A DNA stretch of 64,000 bases from Embleya scabrispora DSM 41855 (GCF_000372745.1 NZ_KB889618.1:141375-205374); one strand, 5' to 3'. Numbered from the stretch's first letter, positions 16,530 to 24,794 are shown. A program made the numbers and translations. Notes: a model not told the origin generated them from the sequence alone.

Positions 16530-17744
16530 CTACACCAGCACGGACACCGTGCCCCGGATGCCGAACAGCGACTTCCCGTAGATCTCGGCGGCCACCTCGG
16601 GGTTGAGGACGGCGTGCCGGCTCCCGGTCTCGATGTCGCGCCAGACGCGCTGCAGCGGGTTGGCTTCGCCGAAGCTCGAAGCCCCCTGGGCCGAGCACAC
16701 GATGCGGACCGCCTCACGCGCGTGGACCGCCGCCATCCCCGCGTCCATCCGCATCCGTGCCCGGGCGTCGTAATCGGGGAACACCCCGGCCCGCGCGGCC
16801 TCGTCGATGTCGGCGGCCGCGCGATAGGCGTGCAGCCGGGCGGAGTCGGCGAGCGACGCCGCGTTCGCGGCGGCGAGTTGGATGGTGGGTGCGTCGGCCT
16901 GGGAGGCGTAGCCCGTCATGGTCAACGCTCGCCGCGGGGCGTTCTCCGCAAGGAGATCGACAGCGGCCGCGGCCAGCCCGAGCTGGGGCCCGGTCAACAC
17001 GAGCGCGGCGGCGGGCACGAACGGCGCCCGGTAGAGCGCTTCGTCGGTGAAGGGTGTGGCGTAGCGGCCCTCGACGGCGTCGGGGACGGAGTGGAAGCGG
17101 TGCGCGGGCACGAACAGGTCCTCGCCGACGAGCGTGTTCGACGCGGTCCCGCGCATGCCCGCCACGAACCAGGTGTCCTCGATGGTCAGTTCCGACATCG
17201 GTGCGAGCACGATGCCTTCGGCGTTCGACGTGCCCTCGGCGTCCGGCCGGGTGACCCCGAGGACCGCCCAGTCGGCGTGGGCGCACCCGGAGGCGGGGGC
17301 CCAGCGCCCGCTCACCCGGTACCCGCCTTCGACAAGGCGCGCGGTACCCGAGGGGGTGACGACGCCGGCGACTCTGGCGTCGGGGGTGTCGGCCCAGACG
17401 TCGTCCTGGGCTTGGGCGGGGAAGAGGCCGACGAACCACGCATTGGCGTTGAGCAGTGCGGTCACCCAGGCGGTCGAGCCGCAGGCACGCCCGACCTCGC
17501 GGCCGATCTCCAACAGGGTGCGGTAGTCGGTCTGTAGACCGCCGTAGCGGGCGGGCCGCATCAACGACAGCAGACCGGCTTGGGCCAGGGCGCCGATGTT
17601 CTCCGCGGGCACCCCGCGCTCGCGGTCGGTCCGATCGGCGTTGCCGGCCAGCAGCGGTCGCAGTTCGGCGGCGCGCGCAACGAGGTCGGCGCGCAGCGTA
17701 CGCGCGACGTCGGTGGTGCGGGGGGCGTCCATGATGATGCTCAT
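16530..17744 (-). CDS. Flavin-dependent monooxygenase, acyl-CoA-dehydrogenase-like (HsaA/HpaB type)
   Basis: A 404-residue protein of the acyl-CoA dehydrogenase fold used by two-component hydroxylases: N-terminal helical domain (NIGALAQAGLLSLMRPARYG), beta domain with AGVVTPSGTARLVEGGYRVS and WAPASGCAHADWAVLG, and a C-terminal four-helix bundle with QGASSFGEANPLQRVWRDIE. The start at 17744 has a GGAG site seven bases upstream; an ATG at 17771 is an alternative with a poorer site. The gene follows its flavin reductase partner by about 39 bases. It probably hydroxylates an aromatic or polycyclic ring with reduced flavin and O2. Confidence 0.87.
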   Translation of the reverse strand: MSIIMDAPRTTDVARTLRADLVARAAELRPLLAGNADRTDRERGVPAENIGALAQAGLLSLMRPARYGGLQTDYRTLLEIGREVGRACGSTAWVTALLNANAWFVGLFPAQAQDDVWADTPDARVAGVVTPSGTARLVEGGYRVSGRWAPASGCAHADWAVLGVTRPDAEGTSNAEGIVLAPMSELTIEDTWFVAGMRGTASNTLVGEDLFVPAHRFHSVPDAVEGRYATPFTDEALYRAPFVPAAALVLTGPQLGLAAAAVDLLAENAPRRALTMTGYASQADAPTIQLAAANAASLADSARLHAYRAAADIDEAARAGVFPDYDARARMRMDAGMAAVHAREAVRIVCSAQGASSFGEANPLQRVWRDIETGSRHAVLNPEVAAEIYGKSLFGIRGTVSVLV

Positions 17745-17783
17745 CGTCGTCACTCCGGTGTCGGGGGTCATGCGGGGTACGGA

Positions 17784-18281
17784 TCAGCTCGCGACAGCGA
17801 GAAGGGAGTGCGTGCCGAAGACCCGGCGGGCGTAGATCAGCGGGGCTGTGGAGGTCGACTCGGCCTCTTGGACGTGCACGACGAGCAGGACGTGGTCACC
17901 GCCGTCCACGTGGCGTTCGACGCGTCCGGCGGTCCAGCCGGCGGACTCGGGCAGGTAGGGCAGTCCGGCGCGGACGGTCCAGGTCACGCCGTCGAACTTC
18001 TGGCCCGGGCCCCGGTGTCGGCGGGCGAAGGTGGACGCCAACTCCTGCTGGTGGGCGGCGAGGATGTTCACCCCCACCCGGTCACCCGGCCGGAGGTGGG
18101 CCAGCAGCCCCGAGGCGCGGTCCAGGGCGAAGGTCACCAGCGGAGGGTCGAGCGAAAGCGAGGCGAAACTCGACACGGTGCTGCCGTGCGGTCGCCCGTC
18201 GGCGGTCGTCGCCGTCACCACGGTGACCGGGGAGCACACCCCGCTCATCAGCTCGACGAAGGTCTCTCGGTCGATCATCAT
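17784..18281 (-). CDS. Flavin reductase, partner of the monooxygenase (HsaB/HpaC type)
   Basis: A 165-residue flavin reductase-like FMN-binding split-barrel protein. Motifs are GVCSPVTVVTATTADGRPHG and STVSSFASLSLDPPLVTFAL, then RPGDRVGVNIL, the classic HpaC/NtaB pattern. Two adjacent ATG codons follow a GGGAGG site, and either may be used. It supplies reduced FMN or FAD from NAD(P)H to the downstream monooxygenase. It is the first gene of the operon, and the upstream 210 bp contain a 32-bp tandem repeat. Confidence 0.88.
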   Translation of the reverse strand: MMIDRETFVELMSGVCSPVTVVTATTADGRPHGSTVSSFASLSLDPPLVTFALDRASGLLAHLRPGDRVGVNILAAHQQELASTFARRHRGPGQKFDGVTWTVRAGLPYLPESAGWTAGRVERHVDGGDHVLLVVHVQEAESTSTAPLIYARRVFGTHSLLAVAS

Positions 18282-18384
18282 GCGCCTCCCGGTGTGTTCG
18301 AGTTCGTGTGTGGTCGGGATGGGTGGCCTCGTGGACCGCCGCGTCCGACGTCACCAAGTGAACTGCGACTCCCGGGGCCGCCGC

Positions 18385-18460
18385 TTGGTCTGCCGGCCGA
18401 GGATCCTGGGTTCCCATTGGTCCGCCGGCCGAGGGCTCCGGGCGCCCGTTGGTCCCGCCG
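18385..18460. repeat. 32-bp tandem repeat in the operon promoter region
   Basis: TTGGTC begins at 18385, 18417 and 18449, exactly 32 bp apart. The first two units share TTGGTC followed by GCCGGCCGAGG and are about 75% identical over 32 bp. The third is partial. The array lies between the PucR gene and the flavin reductase gene and could be the regulator's binding region. Confidence 0.65.
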
Positions 18461-18492
18461 CGTCGGTCCGGGCCGCGACCGGCGCATCGGGC

Positions 18493-19836
18493 TCACCGTT
18501 CGACGTCGTGGGGCAGGAGCACCGCGTCCCCCAGTTCCTCGGCGAGTGCCAGGGCGGTGTGGAGGGCGAAGCGGCGGTCGTCCAGGTCGTGTCCCAGCAC
18601 CTCTTGGGCGCGCTTGACGCGGTAGGTCACGGTTCCCCTGGCCACGTGCAGGCGTCGGGCGACATCCACGAGGCTGCGCTCGGCGCCGATGTAGTGGTAC
18701 AGCGTGGTCCGCAGTGCCTCCATCGGTGCGCTCCGGGCGGAAAGCCCACCGAGTTCACGTTGTACGAAGTCACCGGCCGCGTCGAGATCGGTGGCCAACA
18801 GCGCGAGGGCGGCGACGTCGGCGTAGGCGGTCGCATACCTGGGAACCCGCCCGGCCTCGCGCCGCAGTCGCTCGAAGCTCTCCGCGCGCTCGGCCTCGCG
18901 GTGAGAGCGGCGAAAGCCCGCGACGCCGTCGACCGGGGTCCCGAACGCCGCCTGCGCGTGCTGCCGCGACAGTGCGTCCGCGATGGTCTCCCACGAACCG
19001 GTTCGGAGTGTGCCGCCCGGAGGCACGGTGCCCCACGCCCACAACCGCCCCGAGGCCACGGGTACGACCAGCGTCGCGGTGGCGCCCCGGGCTCGGAGCA
19101 CCTCGATCGCCGCCGCCTGTAGCGTGGAGTTGCCGTTCGGCGAGTCCGACCACACCACCACCGCCTCGTGGGTCCGCCGCAGGTCGTAGCCGAGGGCACG
19201 CGACGCCTCGCCGACGTCCCTCGTCGCGGCATCGCTCAGCAGGGAACGCACGATGTCGGCCCGTGCCGCGGCGGCGCTGGTGCTCCACGCCTCGTGCTCC
19301 ACGAGGTAGGCGCGGATCATGGTGTCGGAGAGATCGTCGACGTAGGAGAACAGCTCGCGGGAGATCGCCGTGACCTCATCGACCGCCGTCTCCGGGTCGA
19401 CCAGTTCGGCACAGGCCCGCAGGAACGCCTCGGTCGTTGCCGCGTGCCCGGTCCGGACACCCTGCAACATCCGTTCGAGCGGTACGGCCCGGTGGACGAA
19501 CTCGCGGATGCCCTCCAGGGTCGCCTCGGCGATGGACGGGGCGATACCCGGGCCTTCCAGCAGAGTGAACAGCGCCCGCAGGGTGGTCGCTTCGTTGCCA
19601 CGGCGGAGCATCTCGACCGCGGCCGGGCTGCCGCCGAGGGCCGGCACCTCGTCGACGATCCGCCGCACGACCGCGGAACTCAGTTCGATCGCCCAGCGCA
19701 CGGGGTCCGCGCCGACGCGCGCGACGGCGTCCTCGACGATCGCGCGCGGGCATGCCGCTCGGTCGACGTCGACCTCACCCCGCGGGCTCAGCCGCGCGAT
19801 CCAGGCCCGCCGCAGCTGCCGACCGGTCTCGGTCAC
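18493..19836 (-). CDS. PucR-family transcriptional regulator
   Basis: A 447-residue protein starting at GTG 19836, which has a GAGGGAGG site. The C-terminal PucR-type HTH (residues about 385-445) reads RSLVDVARRLHVARGTVTYR, then VKRAQEVLG. Upstream is a GGDEF-like regulatory domain (ATLVVPVASGRLWAWGTVPP), and the N-terminal half is an RsbR-like helical region. Regulators of this family often control purine, aromatic or amino-acid catabolic operons and bind the pathway substrate. It is cotranscribed in direction with the monooxygenase operon, which starts 211 bases downstream. The tandem repeat between them is its best candidate site. Confidence 0.88.
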   Translation of the reverse strand: MTETGRQLRRAWIARLSPRGEVDVDRAACPRAIVEDAVARVGADPVRWAIELSSAVVRRIVDEVPALGGSPAAVEMLRRGNEATTLRALFTLLEGPGIAPSIAEATLEGIREFVHRAVPLERMLQGVRTGHAATTEAFLRACAELVDPETAVDEVTAISRELFSYVDDLSDTMIRAYLVEHEAWSTSAAAARADIVRSLLSDAATRDVGEASRALGYDLRRTHEAVVVWSDSPNGNSTLQAAAIEVLRARGATATLVVPVASGRLWAWGTVPPGGTLRTGSWETIADALSRQHAQAAFGTPVDGVAGFRRSHREAERAESFERLRREAGRVPRYATAYADVAALALLATDLDAAGDFVQRELGGLSARSAPMEALRTTLYHYIGAERSLVDVARRLHVARGTVTYRVKRAQEVLGHDLDDRRFALHTALALAEELGDAVLLPHDVER

Positions 19837-19852
19837 ACCGCCCTCCCTCGGG

Positions 19853-20080
19853 CTACGACATCGCGACGGGGTCACCCACGTCGACGACGTATGGAACCGG
19901 CACAGAGGCGAAAAAGGGGTTCGCGCGCACGGACGAGTCACGGGTCGACCGGCGCTCGAACCCGCCCACCGGCACGGTCACTGGGTCGGCGCACACGCCC
20001 GGCCTCCGTCCGTCGACCGCGACGTTGTGGAGGACGACGACGAAGCCGCCCGGCCGGGCCGCGCGCAGGGGCTGCCGCAC
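19853..20080 (-). CDS. Hypothetical short protein or gene fragment (75 aa)
   Basis: The frame starts at GTG 20080 after GGCGAGG and ends 17 bases before the PucR start. It reads AARPGGFVVVLHNVAVDGRR and ends NPFFASVPVPYVVDVGDPVA followed by MS. It has normal GC3 bias, but I do not recognise it, and it could be the 3' end of a longer lost gene. Confidence 0.35.
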   Translation of the reverse strand: MRQPLRAARPGGFVVVLHNVAVDGRRPGVCADPVTVPVGGFERRSTRDSSVRANPFFASVPVPYVVDVGDPVAMS

Positions 20081-20190
20081 GGCCTCGCCGGTGCCGACGG
20101 GTGGCCCAGCGCCCGCCGTCGAGCTCCCGGGCCGCCCGCCGGCGAGAGGGCGAACGGCGGGCGGCCCGGTCGGGTGTGATCAGGGTGTGC

Positions 20191-21126
20191 TCAGGGAGCG
20201 AGCACGACCGTCTTGCCGGGCAGCCGCCCGGCGCCGGCGTCCTCGTGTACGGCGGCCAGCTCGGCCACCGGGCGGCGGGCGGCGACGTGGACCCGGAGCT
20301 TGCCGGCATCCACCTTGGCGACCAGCTCGGTCAGCTGGGCTCCGTCGCTGCGGACCCACAGGCTCGCACTGCGCACTCCCCGCGCGGGGTCCTCGGGAAT
20401 CGGGCCCGCCGTACTGGCGGCGATCCCGCCGTCGGCGACGTAGTGGGTCAGCCGCGCGAGCTCCTCCGGGGAGACGCGCACATGGTTCACCACGACCTGG
20501 AACGGACCGCCCACAGCGGCCGGACCCGCGGCGAGGTCGAGGGGATCGACGACCCGGTCGGCACCGTAGCCCCGGAGGCGGTCGGCGTGCTGCGGCGCGT
20601 CCACCGCGGTTACGTGCGCCCCGGCGTCGACGGCGAGTTGCACCACGAGGCTGCCCACCGCGCCCCCCGCCCCGTTGACCAGGACGGTCCGACCGGGCTT
20701 CAGCTCGGCGAGTTCGAACGCCGTCTGCCAGGCCGCCAGGCCGGTCAGCGGCAGCGCGGCGGCGTCGATCAGGTCGGTCGTCCGGGGCGCCGGGGCCAGG
20801 GACTCGGCCGCGGCGAGCACGTACTCGGCGGCGGCGCCGGCGGTGTCGAGGGGCAGCATCGCCACGACCCGGTCGCCCACCTCCGGGCCCGTGACGTCCG
20901 GGCCGAGTTCGGCGACGGTGCCCGCCAGGTCGATTCCCGGCACGTACGGGAGCGTGATCGGGATCATCTCGGCCAGGACACCGGCGCGGATGTGGTCGTC
21001 GACCGGGTTGAACGATGTGGCCGCCACCCGCACCAGCACCTGCCCGGGGCCGGGGACCGGACGGTCGACGTCCTCGTAGCGCAGGACGTCGCTGCCGCCG
21101 AACTCGTGGAAACGTATTGCCTTCAT
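20191..21126 (-). CDS. NADP-dependent MDR oxidoreductase (QOR-like)
   Basis: A 311-residue protein. ATG 21126 follows a GGAGGAAAG site. The N-terminal GroES-like domain has SFNPVDDHIRAG, the Rossmann motif is NGAGGAVGSLVVQLA near residue 150, and the C-terminus ends LPGKTVVLAP. No zinc ligands are seen, so it should use NADPH to reduce enones or quinones. It follows the dioxygenase gene on the same strand after 80 bases and is probably cotranscribed and controlled by the MarR regulator. Confidence 0.88.
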   Translation of the reverse strand: MKAIRFHEFGGSDVLRYEDVDRPVPGPGQVLVRVAATSFNPVDDHIRAGVLAEMIPITLPYVPGIDLAGTVAELGPDVTGPEVGDRVVAMLPLDTAGAAAEYVLAAAESLAPAPRTTDLIDAAALPLTGLAAWQTAFELAELKPGRTVLVNGAGGAVGSLVVQLAVDAGAHVTAVDAPQHADRLRGYGADRVVDPLDLAAGPAAVGGPFQVVVNHVRVSPEELARLTHYVADGGIAASTAGPIPEDPARGVRSASLWVRSDGAQLTELVAKVDAGKLRVHVAARRPVAELAAVHEDAGAGRLPGKTVVLAP

Positions 21127-21206
21127 GGCACTTTCCTCCAGGGTGTATCGATGTCGTCGCCAACGGACGAGGCGATCGGGCGGGAAGGTGGAGCACGTCG
21201 AGGTGC

Positions 21207-22103
21207 TCAGGTCAGCTGTACCGACCGGGTGGAGTTGCCCATCACCATGCGGTCGATGGCGCTCACGGCGCTGCCGGGGTCTTCGGCGGCGCCGACGGTG
21301 AGCAGCAGCGGTACGAAGTGGTCGGCCGTGGGATGGGCGACCGCGGCGCCGGGTGCCTTGTCGCGGTAGTCGATGAGGGCGTCGGCGTCGCCCCGGGCGA
21401 GGGCGTCGACGGCCCATTCGTCGAAGGCCGCGGTGTCGGCGGCGAGTTCCGGCCGGTGGAAGACGGCGAAGCTGTGCGTCATGAAGCCCGAGCCGAGAAC
21501 GAGGATGCCTTCTTCGCGCAGCGGCCGCAGGCGTGCCCCGAGTTCGAGCAGAGCGCTGGGGTCGAGGCTGGGCATCGACAGTTGCACGACCGGGACGTCG
21601 GCCGCGGGGTACATGGCCATGAGCGGGATGAAGGCGCCGTGGTCGAGGCCGCGTTCGGCGAACTCGTGCACCGGCGTCCGGCCCAGCAGCCCCGTCAGTC
21701 GCCGAGCCAGGTCGGTGGCGTCCGGGGTCGCGTAGGGAAGGGTCTTGTAGCGGGGGTGGAAGCCGCTGAAATCGTAGTGGAGCGGGGTGCCGGCCGCGGC
21801 TCGGGAAATCGCGACCGGTGCCCGTTCCCAGTGGGCCGAGACGACGACGATGGCTCGGGGTTTGGGCATCGACCGGGCCCAGTCGAAGAGGTCGCCGAGC
21901 CACTGCGGATCGTCGAGGGTGAACGGGGCGCCGTGGCTGACGAACAGGCTGGGCAGGGGCCCGTCGGAGGGGTTCCACACCCGCTGCTCGCGCGCCTGTG
22001 GCAGAACCCGGGCAAGGAGGTCGTCGTACGCCGCGGCTGGTGTGCGCGACGGGAGGGCGGAAGTCGGGCCGTTCGGGGAGGCAAGGCTGCTCGTGGTGGT
22101 CAT
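21207..22103 (-). CDS. DODA-type (LigB-like) extradiol ring-cleavage dioxygenase
   Basis: A 298-residue protein of the LigB superfamily. ATG 22103 has AAGGAGCT eight bases upstream. Metal and acid/base histidines are visible in SLFVSHGAPFT, AIVVVSAHWERA, ERGLDHGAFIPLMAMYP and AHPTADHFVPLLLTVGAAED. The family includes 4,5-DOPA dioxygenase and members with reassigned roles. The gene is divergent from a MarR regulator, and its start region lies beside two of four palindromic operators, so it is probably derepressed by a phenolic or quinone ligand together with the downstream MDR gene. Confidence 0.88.
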   Translation of the reverse strand: MTTTSSLASPNGPTSALPSRTPAAAYDDLLARVLPQAREQRVWNPSDGPLPSLFVSHGAPFTLDDPQWLGDLFDWARSMPKPRAIVVVSAHWERAPVAISRAAAGTPLHYDFSGFHPRYKTLPYATPDATDLARRLTGLLGRTPVHEFAERGLDHGAFIPLMAMYPAADVPVVQLSMPSLDPSALLELGARLRPLREEGILVLGSGFMTHSFAVFHRPELAADTAAFDEWAVDALARGDADALIDYRDKAPGAAVAHPTADHFVPLLLTVGAAEDPGSAVSAIDRMVMGNSTRSVQLT

Positions 22104-22119
22104 CGAAATCAGCTCCTTG

Positions 22120-22135
22120 ACTTGCCTCGGCAAGT
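22120..22135. promoter_or_regulatory. MarR operator site 1
   Basis: ACTTGCCTCGGCAAGT, a 16-bp near-perfect palindrome, 17 bases upstream of the dioxygenase start. Confidence 0.75.
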
Positions 22136-22141
22136 ACTTTC

Positions 22142-22157
22142 ACTTGCTGAGGCAAGT
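22142..22157. promoter_or_regulatory. MarR operator site 2
   Basis: ACTTGCTGAGGCAAGT. Its centre is exactly 22 bp from that of site 1. Confidence 0.75.
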
Positions 22158-22176
22158 CAAAAGGTAGCTCTACAAG

Positions 22177-22192
22177 GGTTGCCCAGGCAAGT
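22177..22192. promoter_or_regulatory. MarR operator site 3
   Basis: GGTTGCCCAGGCAAGT, same consensus with a weaker left half. Its centre lies 35 bp from that of site 2. Confidence 0.7.
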
Positions 22193-22198
22193 GACGTG

Positions 22199-22214
22199 AG
22201 TTGCCCGGGCAAGT
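22199..22214. promoter_or_regulatory. MarR operator site 4
   Basis: AGTTGCCCGGGCAAGT, exactly 22 bp from site 3. It ends at the base before the first ATG of the MarR gene, which implies tight autoregulation. Confidence 0.75.
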
Positions 22215-22226
22215 ATGATGGGGCTC

Positions 22227-22700
22227 ATGGACACCCAGTCACCCTGGCTCGACGACGACCAGCAGGACCTGTGGCAGGCGCTGCTCACGGTCGTCATCGC
22301 CCTCCCGGCGGCTCTCGACCGCCAACTGCAGCGAGACGCAGGCATCTCCAACTTCGAGTACGGGGTTCTGGCCCGGCTGTCCGTGGCCGACGAGTCCACG
22401 ATGCGGCTCAGCGACCTGGCCCGGGTCTGCGACAGCACTCAACCCCGCCTGTCGAAGGCGATGGACCGCTTCGAAGCCCGCGACTGGGTCGCCCGCCGGC
22501 CCGACCCCGGCGACGGCCGATACACCCTCGCCACCCTGACCGACGCCGGCCGGCACAAGCTCGTGCAGAGCGCACCGGAACACGTCGCGCAGGTGAAGCG
22601 GCTCGTGTTCGATCCGCTCAGCGCCGCTCAGCGCCGCCACCTCGGGGTCGCCCTCACCCGCATCGCCGCCACCGTGCGCCGGGAAGTCGAAGGAAGCTGA
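22227..22700 (+). CDS. MarR-family transcriptional regulator
   Basis: A 157-residue winged-helix protein: QLQRDAGISNFEYGVLARLS, then MRLSDLARVCDSTQPRLSKA for the recognition helix, and RRPDPGDGRYTLATLTDAG for the wing. ATG codons at 22215, 22218 and 22227 are all in frame. The last leaves the most room after operator 4 and has a weak GGGG site; the first would make an almost leaderless gene. It is divergent from the dioxygenase, with four copies of one palindrome between them, a strong sign of direct self-control and neighbour control. Confidence 0.88.
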   Translation: MDTQSPWLDDDQQDLWQALLTVVIALPAALDRQLQRDAGISNFEYGVLARLSVADESTMRLSDLARVCDSTQPRLSKAMDRFEARDWVARRPDPGDGRYTLATLTDAGRHKLVQSAPEHVAQVKRLVFDPLSAAQRRHLGVALTRIAATVRREVEGS

Positions 22701-22942
22701 GCGCCGCCCTCGGGCAGGCAGGATCTTCCGTTGGCTCTGCCACGCCGGTGACGCGGTGCACGGGAACGGCGCGGACCTCGTCGGCGGTGGTACACCGTCA
22801 CGAAACCGCGAAGCCGACCGGGCGAGATCGAGCTCGTGCCGGCCGATGACCGGGACGAGGAACCGGAACGCGAACGGCACCGGATTCGCCGGGCCGGGCA
22901 GGACCGGCAACGGCCGCGCCCCGACGGGTACACCGGCAGCTT

Positions 22943-23980
22943 TCAGGATTTCCCATCGCCGCGGCTTGTGGGGGATCGCTCTTCGAGAACTCCGATGAAG
23001 GCCGAGGCGACGATGGCGACAGCGCGGTCGTCGTCGTGGGCCAGTTGGCGCAGGACCTCCTGCGCGGCGGTTCCCCGCAGCTCGGCCAGCGCCTGCGTCA
23101 GGCGAATCCGCACCGCGGAGTCGGCGGTGTGCGCGGTCAGTTCGTCGACCAGTGCGGTCATGATCCGGTCCGCGCATCCGGGGTCCCGGGACAGCGTCAC
23201 CAGGACCTCCGCCGCGTCGACGTCGTTCAAGCCCTCGACCACCATGCCGACGAGTGTCGGCACGGCCGCGGTCTTGCCACGCCTGCCCAACGCGAGAGCG
23301 GCGTGCCTGCGCACCGTCGGGTCCGGGTCCCCGAGCGCGTCCGCAAGAACCGCGGTCGCACCCGGGGCCTCGGACATCCCGGCGATCGCCGACACCGCGC
23401 GCCGCCGGACGTCGACGTCTTTCGAGCGCGCGCCGGCGGCCAACGTCACCATGCCGTCGCCGCCCGATCTGGCGAGCGCCCAGCACAGGGCGCCCGCGAC
23501 GTTGGGGTCGGATTCGGCCAGGAGTGCTTCGGCCAGCAGCTCGGCGGGAACCGACACGCCCTCCGGCTGGGCCAGGACGGCCTGCTGCCTGCGCGCGGCA
23601 CTGGTCGAGTCGAGTCCCTGCATGAGTTCGACGATGCGCAGGACGCCCTGCCAGCCGGTGGGCTCCGACGCTTCGATCGCGCGAAGCCGCTCGAGCACCT
23701 CCCGTTCCCGCTCCAAGCGCTCTTGCGTACACCGGATGAGGTCACCGACCAGGGCGGACGGCGTGAAGGCCGGGTCCTCCAGCGCGCGCCCGATCTGCTT
23801 GAGGGGGAGCCCGAGAAACCGCAGGCTCTCCACGTGGAAGATTCTGCGGACATCCTCGGCGGAGTACTCGCGGTAGCCGCCGACGGTGCGCCCGGTCGGT
23901 CGTACCAGCCCGAGGGCGTCGTAGTGCCGGAGCATCCGGGTGCTCACCCCCGAGTGGCGGGCCACATCGCCGATCAACAT
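22943..23980 (-). CDS. MerR-family regulator fused to HEAT repeats
   Basis: A 345-residue protein. Residues 1-70 are the MerR HTH domain (MLIGDVARHSGVSTRMLRHY, then VGGYREYSAEDVRRIFHVES), followed by a coiled-coil dimerisation helix (QERLEREREVLERLRAIEAS). Residues 140-330 are HEAT-type repeats with recurring DxxVRRRAxxAIAG and DPTVRRHAALALGRRGK units. HEAT repeats are an unusual effector domain for MerR and suggest sensing through a protein partner. The ATG overlaps the stop of the upstream HEAT-protein gene by seven bases, so the two are coupled and may interact. Confidence 0.85.
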   Translation of the reverse strand: MLIGDVARHSGVSTRMLRHYDALGLVRPTGRTVGGYREYSAEDVRRIFHVESLRFLGLPLKQIGRALEDPAFTPSALVGDLIRCTQERLEREREVLERLRAIEASEPTGWQGVLRIVELMQGLDSTSAARRQQAVLAQPEGVSVPAELLAEALLAESDPNVAGALCWALARSGGDGMVTLAAGARSKDVDVRRRAVSAIAGMSEAPGATAVLADALGDPDPTVRRHAALALGRRGKTAAVPTLVGMVVEGLNDVDAAEVLVTLSRDPGCADRIMTALVDELTAHTADSAVRIRLTQALAELRGTAAQEVLRQLAHDDDRAVAIVASAFIGVLEERSPTSRGDGKS

Positions 23981-24756
23981 TCCGCAGTCTCCGCAGACTT
24001 GGCAGCCTCTGTGGACTCGGTGCTCACCGCGGTCTCCGTGGTCCCGGCGCCTCTCGACGCTGCGGCTGCGGCAGCGGCAGCGGCAGCGGCTCGTTCCGAA
24101 CCGAGTGCGGCGACTCGCCTTGCCTCGTAGACGGCCGCGTCGAAACCGGTCCGCGGGTCCTGTAGGAGCAGCTCCGTGGCACGGGCGTGCGCGGCCACCG
24201 CCGAGTCGGGGTTCGTCGCGGCCTTCTCCAGGGCGGGCTCGATCACGTCGCCGAGGTCGACGAGGGCCCGGCTCAAGCTCAGCTGCACATTTCGGTCGCC
24301 GCGGCCCAGCTGCCCGACCAGTTCGTCGGCCAAGTCCTTCTTCTCGTCCTCGGGCACGAGGGTGACCGCGACGCGCCACGCGGTCCGCGCGATCTCGTCG
24401 TCGGCGTCACTCAGCATGTCGCGCGTGATCCAGGCCCACGCGCTCCCATCGCCGATTTTGGAAAGCGTGTGCAACGCCTGACAGCGGGCCTGAGTGCGCT
24501 CGGAGTCGAGCTCCCGGCGGATCCGGGGCAGGGTGATCTCCGGCGAGAGGCGGGTCAACGCCCAGGACAGCATGTCTCGCACGAAGAAATCCGGTTCTAC
24601 AGCGCACCGCTCGACAAGCGTCTCCAAAAGGCCGGGGTCGGGGTTCGAGCCGACCGCCAAGGCCGCCTGAAGCCGGACCGACGAGTCCTCGGCGCCCAGC
24701 GCGTTGACCACACGCGTGTCCCGCGGGGCTCCGTTTGTCGTGTTGATCGGGACCAC
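23974..24756 (-). CDS. HEAT-repeat protein coupled to the MerR-HEAT regulator
   Basis: A 260-residue protein made of HEAT-like helical repeats (DSSVRLQAALAVGSNPDPGL, CQALHTLSKIGDGSAWAWIT, VQLSLSRALVDLGDVIEPAL). Near the C-terminus is an 11-residue alanine run encoded by GCN/GCGGCA triplet repeats, then a Thr/Glu/Ser-rich tail. It precedes the MerR-HEAT gene and overlaps it by seven bases. Both products share repeat architecture, so a heteromeric regulator-antagonist pair is plausible, but this is inference. The start at 24756 lies downstream of a MerR-type palindrome. Confidence 0.8.
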   Translation of the reverse strand: MVPINTTNGAPRDTRVVNALGAEDSSVRLQAALAVGSNPDPGLLETLVERCAVEPDFFVRDMLSWALTRLSPEITLPRIRRELDSERTQARCQALHTLSKIGDGSAWAWITRDMLSDADDEIARTAWRVAVTLVPEDEKKDLADELVGQLGRGDRNVQLSLSRALVDLGDVIEPALEKAATNPDSAVAAHARATELLLQDPRTGFDAAVYEARRVAALGSERAAAAAAAAAAASRGAGTTETAVSTESTEAAKSAETAEC

Positions 24757-24775
24757 CTCCTGCGCCCAGTGGACA

Positions 24776-24794
24776 CCTTGTCACTGTGTCAAGG
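24776..24794. promoter_or_regulatory. MerR-type operator with embedded -35 element
   Basis: CCTTGTCACTGTGTCAAGG is a 19-bp near-perfect palindrome with one mismatched pair. Its minus strand contains TTGACA (24792-24787), oriented toward the HEAT/MerR genes, as in MerR-controlled promoters. A clear -10 element was not found. Confidence 0.6.
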
